This document shows positions 11,088-19,679 of a stretch of DNA of 64,000 nucleotides, in pieces. Position 1 is the first letter of the stretch. Every line of letters begins with the position of its first letter. The notes beneath the pieces were generated by a model that saw nothing but the letters and a program-made list of their open reading frames with translations, was not told the origin of the DNA and did not search any database. Origin of the DNA: CAVYTF01 sp963771435 (GTDB taxonomy: Bacteria; Bacteroidota; Bacteroidia; Chitinophagales; Chitinophagaceae); the NCBI GenBank assembly GCA_963771435.1, contig CAVYTF010000009.1, forward strand, positions 392,201 to 456,200, given 5' to 3'. A program made the position numbers and the translations under genes.

Positions 11088-11849
11088 TTGCCTTCCCCAT
11101 CTTTCTCTACCATAATTGGTGAACCTTTCACAGAAATTGACGCAACAGAAAGCACCAACAACTATGCCATGGCTTTGGCACAGAAGGGGTTAGCAATGCA
11201 TGGCGCAGCATACTTTGCCCACCTCCAAACAGCAGGAAAAGGCCAGCGCGGCCGCCAATGGCATTCCCACCCAAAGCTCAACATCATTCTTTCTGTTTTG
11301 TTGGATATGAAGTGGTTGACCGTTTCCTCCCAGTTCCATTTAAGTATCGCTATTGCATTAGCTGTGCATGATTTCTTCTCCAGGTATGCAGGCGAAAAAA
11401 CAACCATAAAATGGCCAAACGATATTTATTGGAATGACAGAAAGGCAGCAGGCATTCTGATTGAGAACCGCATACAGGGCGATATCTGGCAGTGGGCCGT
11501 CGTAGGCATCGGTATCAACATCAACCAAACAACCTTCGATGAGCGGCTAAAAAACCCCGTATCCCTAAAACAAATTACAGGCAATACTTTTGATCCAATT
11601 ACCCTATCAAAAGAGCTATGCCTTTGCCTCGAACAAAGGTTTACACAATTAAAAATCAGTGGCGTGAACAACCTCCTTCAAGCCTATAATGCGGTATTAT
11701 ATAAGAAAGACCAACCGGTAACGTTTCAACAAGGCTACGCTCGCTTTTCATGCACTATAAAGGAAGTCAGCCACTACGGGCAACTCATCATCCACGGAGC
11801 TTCAAAAGACAGTTTCACTTTTGGTGAAGTAGAATGGCTAATTGAATAA
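11088..11849 (+). CDS. birA: Biotin--[acetyl-CoA-carboxylase] ligase
   Basis: Attaches biotin to the biotin carboxyl carrier protein. The catalytic domain shows ATESTNNYAMALA, then GKGQRGRQWHSHPKLNI (the biotinyl-AMP loop) and IKWPNDIYWNDRKAAGIL. No N-terminal DNA-binding domain is present, so this is the monofunctional type. The start appears to be TTG at 11088: an in-frame TGA lies at 11058-11060 and no ATG or GTG occurs before the conserved region. It is read divergently from rsfS. Confidence 0.92.
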   Translation: MPSPSFSTIIGEPFTEIDATESTNNYAMALAQKGLAMHGAAYFAHLQTAGKGQRGRQWHSHPKLNIILSVLLDMKWLTVSSQFHLSIAIALAVHDFFSRYAGEKTTIKWPNDIYWNDRKAAGILIENRIQGDIWQWAVVGIGININQTTFDERLKNPVSLKQITGNTFDPITLSKELCLCLEQRFTQLKISGVNNLLQAYNAVLYKKDQPVTFQQGYARFSCTIKEVSHYGQLIIHGASKDSFTFGEVEWLIE

Positions 11850-11868
11850 ACCGATCTCCTGTTTATTC

Positions 11869-12336
11869 TCACTGTTTCTCCCACGCCTTTATAATTTCTT
11901 CCGCATGTTGGGCTGACCTTGGCTTACGGAATATTTTTCTGATGATACCCTTTTCATCTATCACAAACGTAGTGCGCAATAATCCCATGTATTTATGGGC
12001 AAACATTTGCTTTGGCCCCCACACGCCATATTTGTCAATTATCTTATGCTTCGGGTCTGCCAGCAACGTAAAAGGCAGTTCAAACTTGGCTTCAAACTTT
12101 TTGTGCTTCTCCTCGTCGTCCGGGCTCACCCCCAATATCTCAAAGCCATGCTGTTTCAGCAACGCATAATTGTCCCGCAGGTTACACGCCTCTATTGTAC
12201 ACGTTGGCGTATCATCCTCCGGGTAAAAATACAGCACCACCTTCTTCCCCTTAAAGTCCCCCAGCGAAACCTTCTTCCCGTTTTGATCATTAGCCGTAAA
12301 CGCAGGCGCTTTTGTTCCTTCCAGTAAGTTGCTCAT
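11869..12336 (-). CDS. bcp: Thioredoxin-dependent thiol peroxidase (Bcp/PrxQ type)
   Basis: Reduces hydrogen and alkyl peroxides in the cytosol. The peroxidatic site reads YPEDDTPTCTIEAC, with the resolving cysteine five residues on, as in atypical two-cysteine PrxQ proteins. The first residues (LLEGTKAPAFTANDQNGKKV) and 155-residue length are typical. It is convergent with birA (19 bp between stops) and lies 12 bp downstream of the exported protein gene on the same strand. Confidence 0.93.
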   Translation of the reverse strand: MSNLLEGTKAPAFTANDQNGKKVSLGDFKGKKVVLYFYPEDDTPTCTIEACNLRDNYALLKQHGFEILGVSPDDEEKHKKFEAKFELPFTLLADPKHKIIDKYGVWGPKQMFAHKYMGLLRTTFVIDEKGIIRKIFRKPRSAQHAEEIIKAWEKQ

Positions 12337-12348
12337 CGTTTAATAGTT

Positions 12349-12972
12349 TTAGTTTAACATAAAGATTGTATCATAAATATTCGCCCTGTCATCATATCCT
12401 TCAGGGGCAATAAAATGTGCTAGATCAGGGATAAAATTCTTTGGCAAAGGTTGTTTGCTGGTTTTACTTATCCATTTGTCATGGCTATTTAATTTTGAAA
12501 CAGTTAGTTCTTGTTTATTTATTTCATAATCATTCTCAATACCACCCTTAGGATATGCATATTCCATATTGACCAATAAATATTTCTGGCGTTCATTGTC
12601 AAACTTATAATCAAAAATATAAGCTCCGCCACTAAATCGTTGCATTATCTGAAGGGTATCATGCAATGATCTTATACTTCCGCCTTGCATATATCTGGCT
12701 GATGTATCTACTATTTTCAATCTTTCATCTATCTTTTTTAATATAAAGATCTTATAAAGAGACAACCCGTCACTATTTGTATCCACTGCAATTATCACAG
12801 CAGTTTTATTGCCTTCTTGCAATTTTTTGCTTATATCAACCACCTTATAATTAATGGTATCTTCTGTAAATTGGGGTCCGATCATTCTATTAATATCCGC
12901 CACCATCTTATCATCCTGTGCTAATAACAGTTTGGAAAGAAATAAAAAAGCAAAAAGGAAAGTCAGGCGCAT
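12349..12972 (-). CDS. Exported protein of unknown function
   Basis: Not recognised. The 207-residue protein has a signal peptide (MRLTFLFAFLFLSKLLLAQ) and a soluble part rich in beta-strand-like segments and charged residues, with a single GGIENDYEINKQELTVSKL stretch. No lipobox and no cysteines suggesting disulfides. It precedes bcp by 12 bp on the same strand and may share its transcript. Coding is supported by the signal peptide and unbroken frame. Confidence 0.7.
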   Translation of the reverse strand: MRLTFLFAFLFLSKLLLAQDDKMVADINRMIGPQFTEDTINYKVVDISKKLQEGNKTAVIIAVDTNSDGLSLYKIFILKKIDERLKIVDTSARYMQGGSIRSLHDTLQIMQRFSGGAYIFDYKFDNERQKYLLVNMEYAYPKGGIENDYEINKQELTVSKLNSHDKWISKTSKQPLPKNFIPDLAHFIAPEGYDDRANIYDTIFMLN

Positions 12973-13222
12973 AATATTGCTTTAAATATGACCCCAAAAA
13001 GGAAAAACGAAATTAGCAATTGAATTACTAATAATTTTTTGTTTAATGAAATAAAACCAACCAACTCCTAAAACAACCTCAGACCCGCAGCGCAACAACA
13101 GCACAGTTAGTTTCTCACCACAACGTAAAACCGCAACCAAAAACCTCCTTTCTTCAAAACCAACTATATCTTTTCTCCAAATTTATCTGGCAAGCCCCCT
13201 TTTTACCTCCTCCATTTACAGC

Positions 13223-13332
13223 ACTTATACTGAAGTTATACTGTACTTATACTGATGTTATACTGAACTTATACTGTATCACCTTCATGCCAATTCCATT
13301 CCAAAGCCATGTTAAAGCCATGGTAGCCATAT
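13223..13332. repeat. 11-bp phased repeat array, upstream of the hydrolase gene
   Basis: Five tandem 11-bp units of the form (A/T)(C/G)TTATACTG(A/T) at 13223-13277. They are followed by five more 11-bp-spaced units that mostly end in CCAT (13278-13332). The same ten-unit pattern recurs at 53446-53555. The gap between the exported protein gene (start 12972) and the hydrolase gene (start 13425) contains nothing else recognisable except the promoter at 13347-13376. Confidence 0.85.
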
Positions 13333-13346
13333 CCCAAAGCAATATT

Positions 13347-13376
13347 TTTGCCGCTACGCATATAATAATAACTTTG
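13347..13376 (+). promoter_or_regulatory. Promoter of the alpha/beta hydrolase gene
   Basis: TTTG at 13347-13350 and TAACTTTG at 13369-13376 with an 18-bp spacer, a close match to the Bacteroidota primary promoter. It ends 48 bp before ATG 13425, which supports that start over the upstream in-frame ATG at 13287. Confidence 0.7.
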
Positions 13377-13424
13377 TTGGAGATATTTACTATAAGCATC
13401 TTCAAAAACTCAACCCCGAACAAA

Positions 13425-14555
13425 ATGAAATATAACCTGCTCCTGATCGCTTCTGTACTGCTCGCAACTTTTTCTCATGCGCAGCAGTTTGATTCTACCC
13501 GGCCACAAACGCCGCTTCCTCCGTTCCCATACCATTCTGATAGTGTGGAATATGATAATGCCGATAAATCCATCCATTATGGCGCGACGCTAACGTATCC
13601 TAACCAGGGCGGCCCGTTTGTTACCTTGCTCATGATCACTGGTAGTGGTCAGCAGGATAGGGATGAAACGATCTTCCGCCACCATCCCTTTGCCGTGATA
13701 GCTGATTACCTGACCCGCCACGGTTATGCTGTGCTTCGCGTGGATGACAGGCAGAAAGGCAAATCAACCGGTGATCTTAAGAATGCAACCAGCGCGGATT
13801 TTGCCAATGATGTGCAGAACAGCTTTAATTACCTGCTGACGCGGCCTGAAGCTGATCATAAGAAGATCGGTTTATGCGGTCATAGCGAAGGAGGCCTAAT
13901 AGAAGTGATAGTTGCTAGCCGGGAGCCGCGCGTTTCTTTCCTGATCTCGATGGCAGGTCCCGGGATCTCTGGAGCGGAGATACTGCTGGCGCAACAAACT
14001 GACCCGGTGAAGGGCCTGGTGAGTGATTCCGCGTTCAATGCGTATTATTCCCTAACGAGAAAGACCTTGCAACTGATCCATAATAACCCGCAGCTTTCTG
14101 ATTCTGCCTTGCAGCAAAAGATAGAGGACTGGTTTGGCGAGTGGAAGGGTCAGTATCCTACCAGTGTTCTACAGCCCCTGCACGCTGATAAGGCGACCCC
14201 TAAACAATATGGCCAGCAAATGAAGACGGAGCTCTTGCCCTGGTTTCGTTTCTTTATAACCACGGAACCAACTGATTATTGGGAAAAAGTAAAATGCCCG
14301 GTGCTGGCCATTGATGGCGAGAAAGACATACAGGTTAATGCGAACGAGAACATTCCTATCATTGCGCGGGCGCTGCAGCTTAGCGGCGACCAGGATGTAA
14401 CTACAAAAATATTCCCGGGGCTTAACCACTTGTTCCAACTATGCAGCAAGTGTACCGTTCCGGAGTATAACGAAATAAAGCAAACCATCAGCCCCGACGT
14501 TCTGGCTTACATAGGGGACTGGCTGGATAAAAACATTCATAAGACGACTCCTTAA
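13425..14555 (+). CDS. Exported alpha/beta hydrolase
   Basis: From ATG 13425 the 376-residue protein starts with a signal peptide (MKYNLLLIASVLLATFSHAQ). The hydrolase fold is shown by TLLMITGSGQQDRDE, the nucleophile elbow GLCGHSEGGL (serine in GHSEG), CPVLAIDGEKDIQV (acid region) and FPGLNHLFQ (catalytic His). It belongs to the group of Bacteroidota exported dipeptidyl-peptidase/esterase-like hydrolases; the substrate is unknown. The 46 upstream in-frame codons run through the 11-bp repeats and promoter and are unlikely to be translated. Confidence 0.88.
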   Translation: MKYNLLLIASVLLATFSHAQQFDSTRPQTPLPPFPYHSDSVEYDNADKSIHYGATLTYPNQGGPFVTLLMITGSGQQDRDETIFRHHPFAVIADYLTRHGYAVLRVDDRQKGKSTGDLKNATSADFANDVQNSFNYLLTRPEADHKKIGLCGHSEGGLIEVIVASREPRVSFLISMAGPGISGAEILLAQQTDPVKGLVSDSAFNAYYSLTRKTLQLIHNNPQLSDSALQQKIEDWFGEWKGQYPTSVLQPLHADKATPKQYGQQMKTELLPWFRFFITTEPTDYWEKVKCPVLAIDGEKDIQVNANENIPIIARALQLSGDQDVTTKIFPGLNHLFQLCSKCTVPEYNEIKQTISPDVLAYIGDWLDKNIHKTTP

Positions 14556-14573
14556 GGAATAGTTCTAGTGATA

Positions 14574-14692
14574 AAGGAAAAAGTTAAAAGTAAAAAGGAA
14601 AAACTTATGATCATACTTTTTTAATTTTTACTTATAACTTTTTACTTTCTGATCGCCTATTTTTACTTTTTACTTATAACTTTTTACTTTCT
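14574..14692. repeat. 7-bp-phased AT-rich array filling the hydrolase-acpH gap
   Basis: The sequence can be cut into 17 consecutive heptamers without a slip. It begins with purine-rich units (AAGGAAA, AAGTAAA), turns at GATCATA, and continues with pyrimidine-rich units (ACTTTTT, ACTTATA, ACTTTCT). CTTATAACTTTTTACTTTCT occurs at 14631 and 14673, 42 bp apart. The two halves are roughly inverted, so a long weak hairpin is possible. The array starts 18 bp after one stop codon and ends 3 bp before the acpH ATG. Confidence 0.85.
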
Positions 14693-14695
14693 AAC

Positions 14696-15286
14696 ATGAA
14701 TCTACTCGCACATGCCTATCTCTCGTTTAATGATGATGATATTTTAGTTGGGAATATGATAAGCGACTTTGTAAAGGGCATAAAGCAATATGACTATGAT
14801 GAGAAGATACAACGGGGTATTAAGCTTCACCGGTTAATTGATCATTTCGCAGATGACCATAATGCGACGCGGGAGGCAGCTAAGCTGTTTCAGCCGGCAG
14901 TTGGCAGGTATGCGGGCGCTTTTATTGATGTGGTGTACGACCATTATTTGGCGCTGGATGAAAATGAGCTGAATGAAAAAGAATGGATGCAGTTCACGCT
15001 GAATACTTATGATACGCTGGCAAAGTATAATGAGATGCTGCCCAAAAACTTCCAGAGAATGTTGCCTGTTATGCGGCAGTCAAATTGGTTATATCATTAC
15101 CGCCACCGTTTTGGTGTAAAGCAAACCTTTGCTAACCTGGTGAAGAGAGCAGCTTACCTGGAAACACCCGATGCTGCTAATCTTGCGTTTGATAACCACT
15201 ACGATCAATTGAAAACTTATTATGAATGGTTCTGGCCGGACTTGAAGCAATTTGTATCAGATCAGAAGTTGACGGATGTTAGTTAA
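14696..15286 (+). CDS. acpH: Acyl carrier protein phosphodiesterase family protein
   Basis: AcpH-like hydrolase expected to remove the 4'-phosphopantetheine arm from acyl carrier protein. The N-terminus MNLLAHAYLSFNDDDILVGN, the following IKLHRLIDHFADDHN with HD-type metal ligands, and YDHYLA match this family (196 residues). The last codons (LTDVS and the stop TAA) are written by the first unit of the downstream 21-bp repeat, so the array may have replaced the original 3' end. The start follows a heptamer array by 3 bp. Confidence 0.85.
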   Translation: MNLLAHAYLSFNDDDILVGNMISDFVKGIKQYDYDEKIQRGIKLHRLIDHFADDHNATREAAKLFQPAVGRYAGAFIDVVYDHYLALDENELNEKEWMQFTLNTYDTLAKYNEMLPKNFQRMLPVMRQSNWLYHYRHRFGVKQTFANLVKRAAYLETPDAANLAFDNHYDQLKTYYEWFWPDLKQFVSDQKLTDVS

Positions 15287-15445
15287 CAGTTGACAGATGT
15301 TAGTTGACAGTTGACAGATATTAGTTGACAGTTGACAGATGTTAGTTGACAGTTGACAGATGTTAGTTGACAGTTGACAGATGTTAGTTGACAGTTGACA
15401 GATGTTAGTTGACAGTTGACAGATGTTAGTTGACAGTTGACAGTT
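15278..15445. repeat. Eight-unit 21-bp tandem repeat after acpH
   Basis: Eight units of 21 bp starting at 15278, 15299, 15320 and so on to 15425, near-identical to GTTAGTTGACAGTTGACAGA plus T. Each unit is three heptamers (TTGACAG TTGACAG ATGTTAG). A half unit lies before it inside acpH. At 15528-15555 a shorter, inverted heptamer set (CATCTAA, CATCTGT) abuts the stop of the convergent gene. The 110 bp between hold nothing I recognise. Confidence 0.95.
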
Positions 15446-15556
15446 GTTGACTATTAACCCATAGTTTATGATCAGCAGAATTTTGAATCAAATAGAAATT
15501 TTATAAAGCATAACAATCATCGCCTGTCATCTAACATCTAACATCTGTCATCTAAC

Positions 15557-16213
15557 TCAACCCCCCACCGTGAAGTTTATCAGCGAACTGAATCCGCCCA
15601 TTCCGGCGCTGTTTTGCGCGAGAACCTGGACGTTTATGACGGTTCCGGTCGGAATTACACCGCGAATATATTCCACGGTCTTTCCACAAGGGATCACGAG
15701 CATTGCAGCCTGCGGAAAGTTAACTACATTGCCGTTCACAGTAGCTGTAACAGCCGCGCCGATGTATATCACCCAAAAATAACTGGCAGCTCCCGGCACT
15801 TTCGGTACCTTCAGCATCAGTTTCGCACTATTGCCCGTCACGCTCGGTGCAGCACAGGTGGCGGGAATATCACGTTTGCTTCTAAAATTTTTAGTTGTCT
15901 GGTAGCCCGCACTCTCTATAACACTGATCGTACCCCCCGCTTGGGCGTTCACATAATATGCCTGATCGTGCAGTAGCTTATTCAAAATGTCCACTGCATC
16001 CTGAAGGTCAGACTCGCCGGAAAGGCTGTTTTTCCGGTTACCGTAAGCATTCTCCACATCAACTGCCGCGCTCGTCAGGTCAGTGAGCGGTACGTCCGGT
16101 GTAGGAAAATTTAGGTTATCTGTCATATTGGTTACAACACCACGCGCAAAAGCAGCCATATCGCTACCTTTCATTTTTATCCAGTTCATGAGAACAACAA
16201 CCAGCTTAGGCAT
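15557..16213 (-). CDS. Conserved protein with a C-terminal fibronectin III-like domain
   Basis: The 218-residue protein has no signal peptide. The first 120 residues are mostly helical (NSLSGESDLQDAVDILNKLL). A CAAPSVTGNSAKLMLKVPKV segment opens a beta-sandwich-like C-terminus ending NVQVLAQNSAGMGGFSSLI, typical of a fibronectin III fold. Similar proteins are common in Bacteroidota but their role is unknown to me. Upstream lies the long palindrome array at 16328-16650, which would be its promoter region. Confidence 0.75.
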   Translation of the reverse strand: MPKLVVVLMNWIKMKGSDMAAFARGVVTNMTDNLNFPTPDVPLTDLTSAAVDVENAYGNRKNSLSGESDLQDAVDILNKLLHDQAYYVNAQAGGTISVIESAGYQTTKNFRSKRDIPATCAAPSVTGNSAKLMLKVPKVPGAASYFWVIYIGAAVTATVNGNVVNFPQAAMLVIPCGKTVEYIRGVIPTGTVINVQVLAQNSAGMGGFSSLINFTVGG

Positions 16214-16327
16214 AAAATTAGTTTAATTAGTAAAATAAATTGGTTAATGAGAACTCAACTAGTTTTTATTAGTAAAAACTATAAAACGAAGATAATTAAA
16301 ATTAAAATGAGCAGCACATCTTTTAAA

Positions 16328-16650
16328 CTGATAACAAAATATTAACAGATAGTTATAACGTGAAAGATAATAATCATCTGCTAATCGTTTCTAATTAGAT
16401 TAAAACGTATTCTAATTAGATAAAATAAAATTCTAATTAGTTTGTTTTGTATGATGATAAGAGTAAACTGCAAACTAATTAGAAAATATTTCAGTCTAAT
16501 TAGAAACAGTTATATTCTAGTTAGAAACTAGTAAGGAATAGCTAGAAACGAATGCAGGATAACTAGAACATGTTTTATTCTAATTAGAATTAAATCTATG
16601 CTAGCTAATCGCTCACAGCTCATAGCTAATTGCTCACGGCTGATAGCTAT
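16328..16650. repeat. Sixteen palindromic cores at exact 21-bp spacing
   Basis: Eight-base cores start at 16328 and then every 21 bp to 16643. CTAATTAG occurs at 16391, 16412, 16433, 16475, 16496 and 16580. Variants such as ATAGTTAT, CTAGTTAG, ATAGCTAG and ATAGCTAT fill the other positions. Most cores are perfect or near-perfect palindromes around TA(A/G)(T/C)TA. The last part also reads as heptamers (GCTCACA GCTCATA GCTAATT GCTCACG GCTGATA GCTATGA GCTCCTC) that run into the stop codon of the next gene. Confidence 0.9.
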
Positions 16651-16657
16651 GAGCTCC

Positions 16658-17383
16658 TCACTTCTGACCAATATCGTGATAGAACAAGAACTTCCAGCCT
16701 TGCTGCTGACCATCTTTCCACCATTGCTGGCGCAACTCCATTGCCTTCCTGCCATCATAATCATATTTCGCTACTAATTTGTTCCTCATCTGCATCGCCT
16801 GCGCTGCATCGTCGCCACCAAAGAATATTGTCTCGCCCGCTTCCCTCACCCAATAGGCCGTATGATATTTGGTGTGGGCAGCCGTCATTTTATACTCTAT
16901 ATATTCATCTATAAACCCATCGCCCTGCAACCAAACCACGTTAGCTTTTGTTTGAAGCGCCCTCAATTCATCCACCATATAGCTCGGTAACCCTTTCTCC
17001 AGGGCACGCAATAACGATCTCTGCTGAACATAATATTGCGCCTGTGGAAAAGCCGGCACATACTGACCGGAATCGTCCAGCATACATACACCTCCCGCAT
17101 GATCCTTATGCAAATGGCTCAGCAACACTTTAGTTATTTGTTCGGGCGGTATACCGATCTTTCGGAGAGAATTATGTATTTGCAGCTCCCCGTTAGTTCG
17201 AAAGCCCAAACCGGTATCAAACAATAAGACATCTTTAGAAGTGACGACGAGATAAGGATTCACCTCCACAAGCAAGCTACCTTTCGGGCGGTTCCAGAGA
17301 TTATGTTTTTTAGCATCAAAAGGAATAAAGTCTTTCGACTTATCAACCGTGAATTCCCCTTCGGGAAGAGAAAAGATCTGCAT
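16658..17383 (-). CDS. Metallo-beta-lactamase-fold hydrolase
   Basis: Zinc-dependent hydrolase of the lactonase/glyoxalase II-like superfamily, probably cytosolic. The zinc motif is LLSHLHKDHAGGV (HxHxDH), with DTGLGF before it and AHTKYH and FFGGDDA after it. From ATG 17383 it has 241 residues. The open frame continues 73 codons upstream, but that part is translated from the 21/63-bp repeat and is not part of the fold. The substrate is unknown. Confidence 0.88.
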   Translation of the reverse strand: MQIFSLPEGEFTVDKSKDFIPFDAKKHNLWNRPKGSLLVEVNPYLVVTSKDVLLFDTGLGFRTNGELQIHNSLRKIGIPPEQITKVLLSHLHKDHAGGVCMLDDSGQYVPAFPQAQYYVQQRSLLRALEKGLPSYMVDELRALQTKANVVWLQGDGFIDEYIEYKMTAAHTKYHTAYWVREAGETIFFGGDDAAQAMQMRNKLVAKYDYDGRKAMELRQQWWKDGQQQGWKFLFYHDIGQK

Positions 17384-17398
17384 AGGATCAGGATTTAA

Positions 17399-17608
17399 AT
17401 GGTTAGTAAATGAAAAGTATGTATTAAAAAATAAAAATTTATGGTTATAAATTAATGGCTTATGATCACGAAGTAAAAAGTAATAATTAAAAAATAAAAA
17501 TTTATGGTTATAAATTAATGGATTATGATGATGAAGTAAAAAGTAAAAATTAAAAAGTAAAAAATTATGATTATAAATTAATGGTTTATGATAAATGCGC
17601 AAAAGTAA
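17399..17608. repeat. AT-rich array with 21-bp units in a 63-bp super-repeat
   Basis: About ten 21-bp units start at 17399, 17420, 17441 and so on, most beginning ATG or ATA. Three different units alternate, giving an approximate 63-bp repeat (ATGGTTATAA at 17441 and 17504, ATGATTATAA at 17567). Because 63 and 21 are multiples of three and no stop occurs, the frame stays open and makes a false extension of the metallo-hydrolase. It lies upstream of that gene, on the side where its promoter should be. Confidence 0.9.
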
Positions 17609-17640
17609 ATAATGCGAACTAAATGTGTTATCATGCTATT

Positions 17641-17675
17641 TTTTTCCTTTTTCCTTTTTCCTTTTTCCTTTTTAA
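17641..17675. repeat. Heptamer run (TTTTTCC) after the caspase gene
   Basis: Four perfect TTTTTCC units at 17641-17668, then TTTTTAA, ending 11 bp from the stop codon of the caspase-like gene. A related run with the same heptamer lies at 58057-58085. Confidence 0.85.
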
Positions 17676-17685
17676 TTATTAGTTT

Positions 17686-19632
17686 TTACCTTTTCATTAT
17701 CCTCAAAGGGTATTCATTCATCCAGTGAGCGGATATAGAGCGAATGACCGGTTTTGTCATTTGATATAAATTGTTGCTAAGCAGATCCAGGTCTTTTCCG
17801 GTGATATTTACGTCGGGCGCCCTAACATTCCAGGTGTTGAAACCGAAGTAATATACAGTCTGTGCAGACCCCACCGTACGATAGACAGGCGCCGATATAT
17901 GCGGATCAGATCCGTTATAATTATAATAAGTAAAAACGAAGCTTGGGCCTGTTTTTTTTGTGGGATAAACATTGGGGATGACCACCGAATCAGGGGAATA
18001 AATAAGATAAAGCGAATAATCCGCCTGCGATGCAGAACTGACCAGCTCCACGTTCTGATCTTTTCTAAGCGAGTCCTTTAGCCCCTGCACCAGGTAAGAA
18101 GGTATGGGGAGATAAGCAAAAAAAGGTTGGGTAGAACTATCTGCCAACAGTTGATGAGCAGTTTTTACGGCGGTAGAATGAGGGCCATTAAAGAACAGGT
18201 TCTTTATCTGCGCTCTCGAATCCCAATGATCATAATCCGAATAAGAAGGCAGACGCGTCAAGGGAAGAATGGTTTTATTGAAGAAGAGAACGAATTGGGA
18301 CCTGGTTAGATCTGATGTGGGGATATACAGTTTAACTAACGGGCTGCTCAGTGTGTAGTGGTCTTTAACGAGAAGCGTGGCGCCGCTGGTTATCATGGAC
18401 GAAGTTCCTTTTATAATTTTTCCCACACTCCAGTCATTCTCAATAGTGGTGATCTGAACCACGCAGTTATCATTAGATCTTAACGAAAGCAGGTTACCTT
18501 TCGCCAGCCCCTCATCCGTTCCCGAATAGATCGGCACAAATTCCCCTGCGGGAGAACCGCATGTAGTTGCGATATTATCCGAACAATCTTCATTCGGCAC
18601 GCCAAAGAGGTTCATCCGGTATCTTACGGAATCGATCTTATCACAACGAAATAGGGGAGATTGCGAATAGAACTCATTCCCGATCATTTTATAAAGCGCG
18701 CTGATGATATCCTTAACGGGAGTAGTTGCGGCATGTTGGCTCATAACCCGAAGCAAAGCTTTTGTAAATACACCGTGATAGGTTCCGGTCTCATCAACAA
18801 CTTCGAGGCCTTTCTCGTAATCGCTGCAACCAGAAAACGAAAGGAATCTGTCATCCGGACGAGCGTTTGCAGTTACTGTAGAAGTATTGTCAGTTAGAGT
18901 AGAACTCAGGTTGTATGATCTCAATAAGCTGCTGGCCGAATCCTGGTAGGTTTTGGTCAGATCCCGGTAGCTGCTAACTTGAAGCAAAGTGCTGCTGTCC
19001 ATTTTCGTTGCAGAACCGGCAACTGCTGACTGGATATCATCAAGATCTATTGCTTTCTCTTTAAATGCAGGTTGGGGCGTATTATAAATGGGTGCCGCCA
19101 TGTCAAAAGACATCCCGGCCAGTATATTTCCGCTGTAGCAACAATCAAAGAAGGATGTAAGCGTTACCTTTTTCTCCACGAACATGTTAAATATGCTCGT
19201 CATCTCATTATTATTCAACAGGAAATCCTGGTTATCTGCGTAGAGATCACTCATTACCATCGCGCCATCAAATGTTTTCTCTGCACCATTACTATACATC
19301 CATACGCCATGGCCCGAAAAATAAAAAACCACGTTATCTCCCGCCTTACACTTACCTAATATTTTCATCAGCGATAGAATAATGGATTGCTTCGTAGCAT
19401 CAGCATCAAAAAGCGTATTAATACCCTCCGCCTTGAAGCCAAACCTGTTGATGAGCAGGTATTTCATTGCCGTTGCATCATTATCACAACCGTTCAACTG
19501 GCTATAAATTTGCCCGGGAGCATTATAATATTTGTTGATCCCTACAAGTAAAGCATATTTTTGTTGTGCTGGCGCGATAAGAAAGCTTAAACTGAAAAAG
19601 ATCGCACCAGAAAGTTTTAGTATTTTGTGCAT
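17686..19632 (-). CDS. Exported caspase-like (peptidase C14) protein
   Basis: A 648-residue protein with a signal peptide (residues 1-23) and then a caspase/metacaspase p20-like domain starting KYALLVGINKYYNAPG. The catalytic His is in YFSGHG (H108) and the catalytic Cys in FFDCCYSG (C165). The C-terminal half (about 370-640) is a beta-rich region I do not recognise. ATG 19632 is chosen because it opens the signal peptide; an in-frame ATG lies at 19665. The 47 bp to the divergent TPR gene must hold both promoters. Substrates and role are unknown; export argues against a cytosolic suicide function. Confidence 0.88.
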   Translation of the reverse strand: MHKILKLSGAIFFSLSFLIAPAQQKYALLVGINKYYNAPGQIYSQLNGCDNDATAMKYLLINRFGFKAEGINTLFDADATKQSIILSLMKILGKCKAGDNVVFYFSGHGVWMYSNGAEKTFDGAMVMSDLYADNQDFLLNNNEMTSIFNMFVEKKVTLTSFFDCCYSGNILAGMSFDMAAPIYNTPQPAFKEKAIDLDDIQSAVAGSATKMDSSTLLQVSSYRDLTKTYQDSASSLLRSYNLSSTLTDNTSTVTANARPDDRFLSFSGCSDYEKGLEVVDETGTYHGVFTKALLRVMSQHAATTPVKDIISALYKMIGNEFYSQSPLFRCDKIDSVRYRMNLFGVPNEDCSDNIATTCGSPAGEFVPIYSGTDEGLAKGNLLSLRSNDNCVVQITTIENDWSVGKIIKGTSSMITSGATLLVKDHYTLSSPLVKLYIPTSDLTRSQFVLFFNKTILPLTRLPSYSDYDHWDSRAQIKNLFFNGPHSTAVKTAHQLLADSSTQPFFAYLPIPSYLVQGLKDSLRKDQNVELVSSASQADYSLYLIYSPDSVVIPNVYPTKKTGPSFVFTYYNYNGSDPHISAPVYRTVGSAQTVYYFGFNTWNVRAPDVNITGKDLDLLSNNLYQMTKPVIRSISAHWMNEYPLRIMKR

Positions 19633-19679
19633 ATTGAACTCGTTGTTTATATATGTTATTGACAACTAAATACAACTCC

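Noticed and set aside
17384..17602. 73-codon N-terminal extension of the metallo-hydrolase
   Set aside because: It is translated from the AT-rich 63-bp repeat, which stays open because 63 is a multiple of three; the domain starts at ATG 17383.
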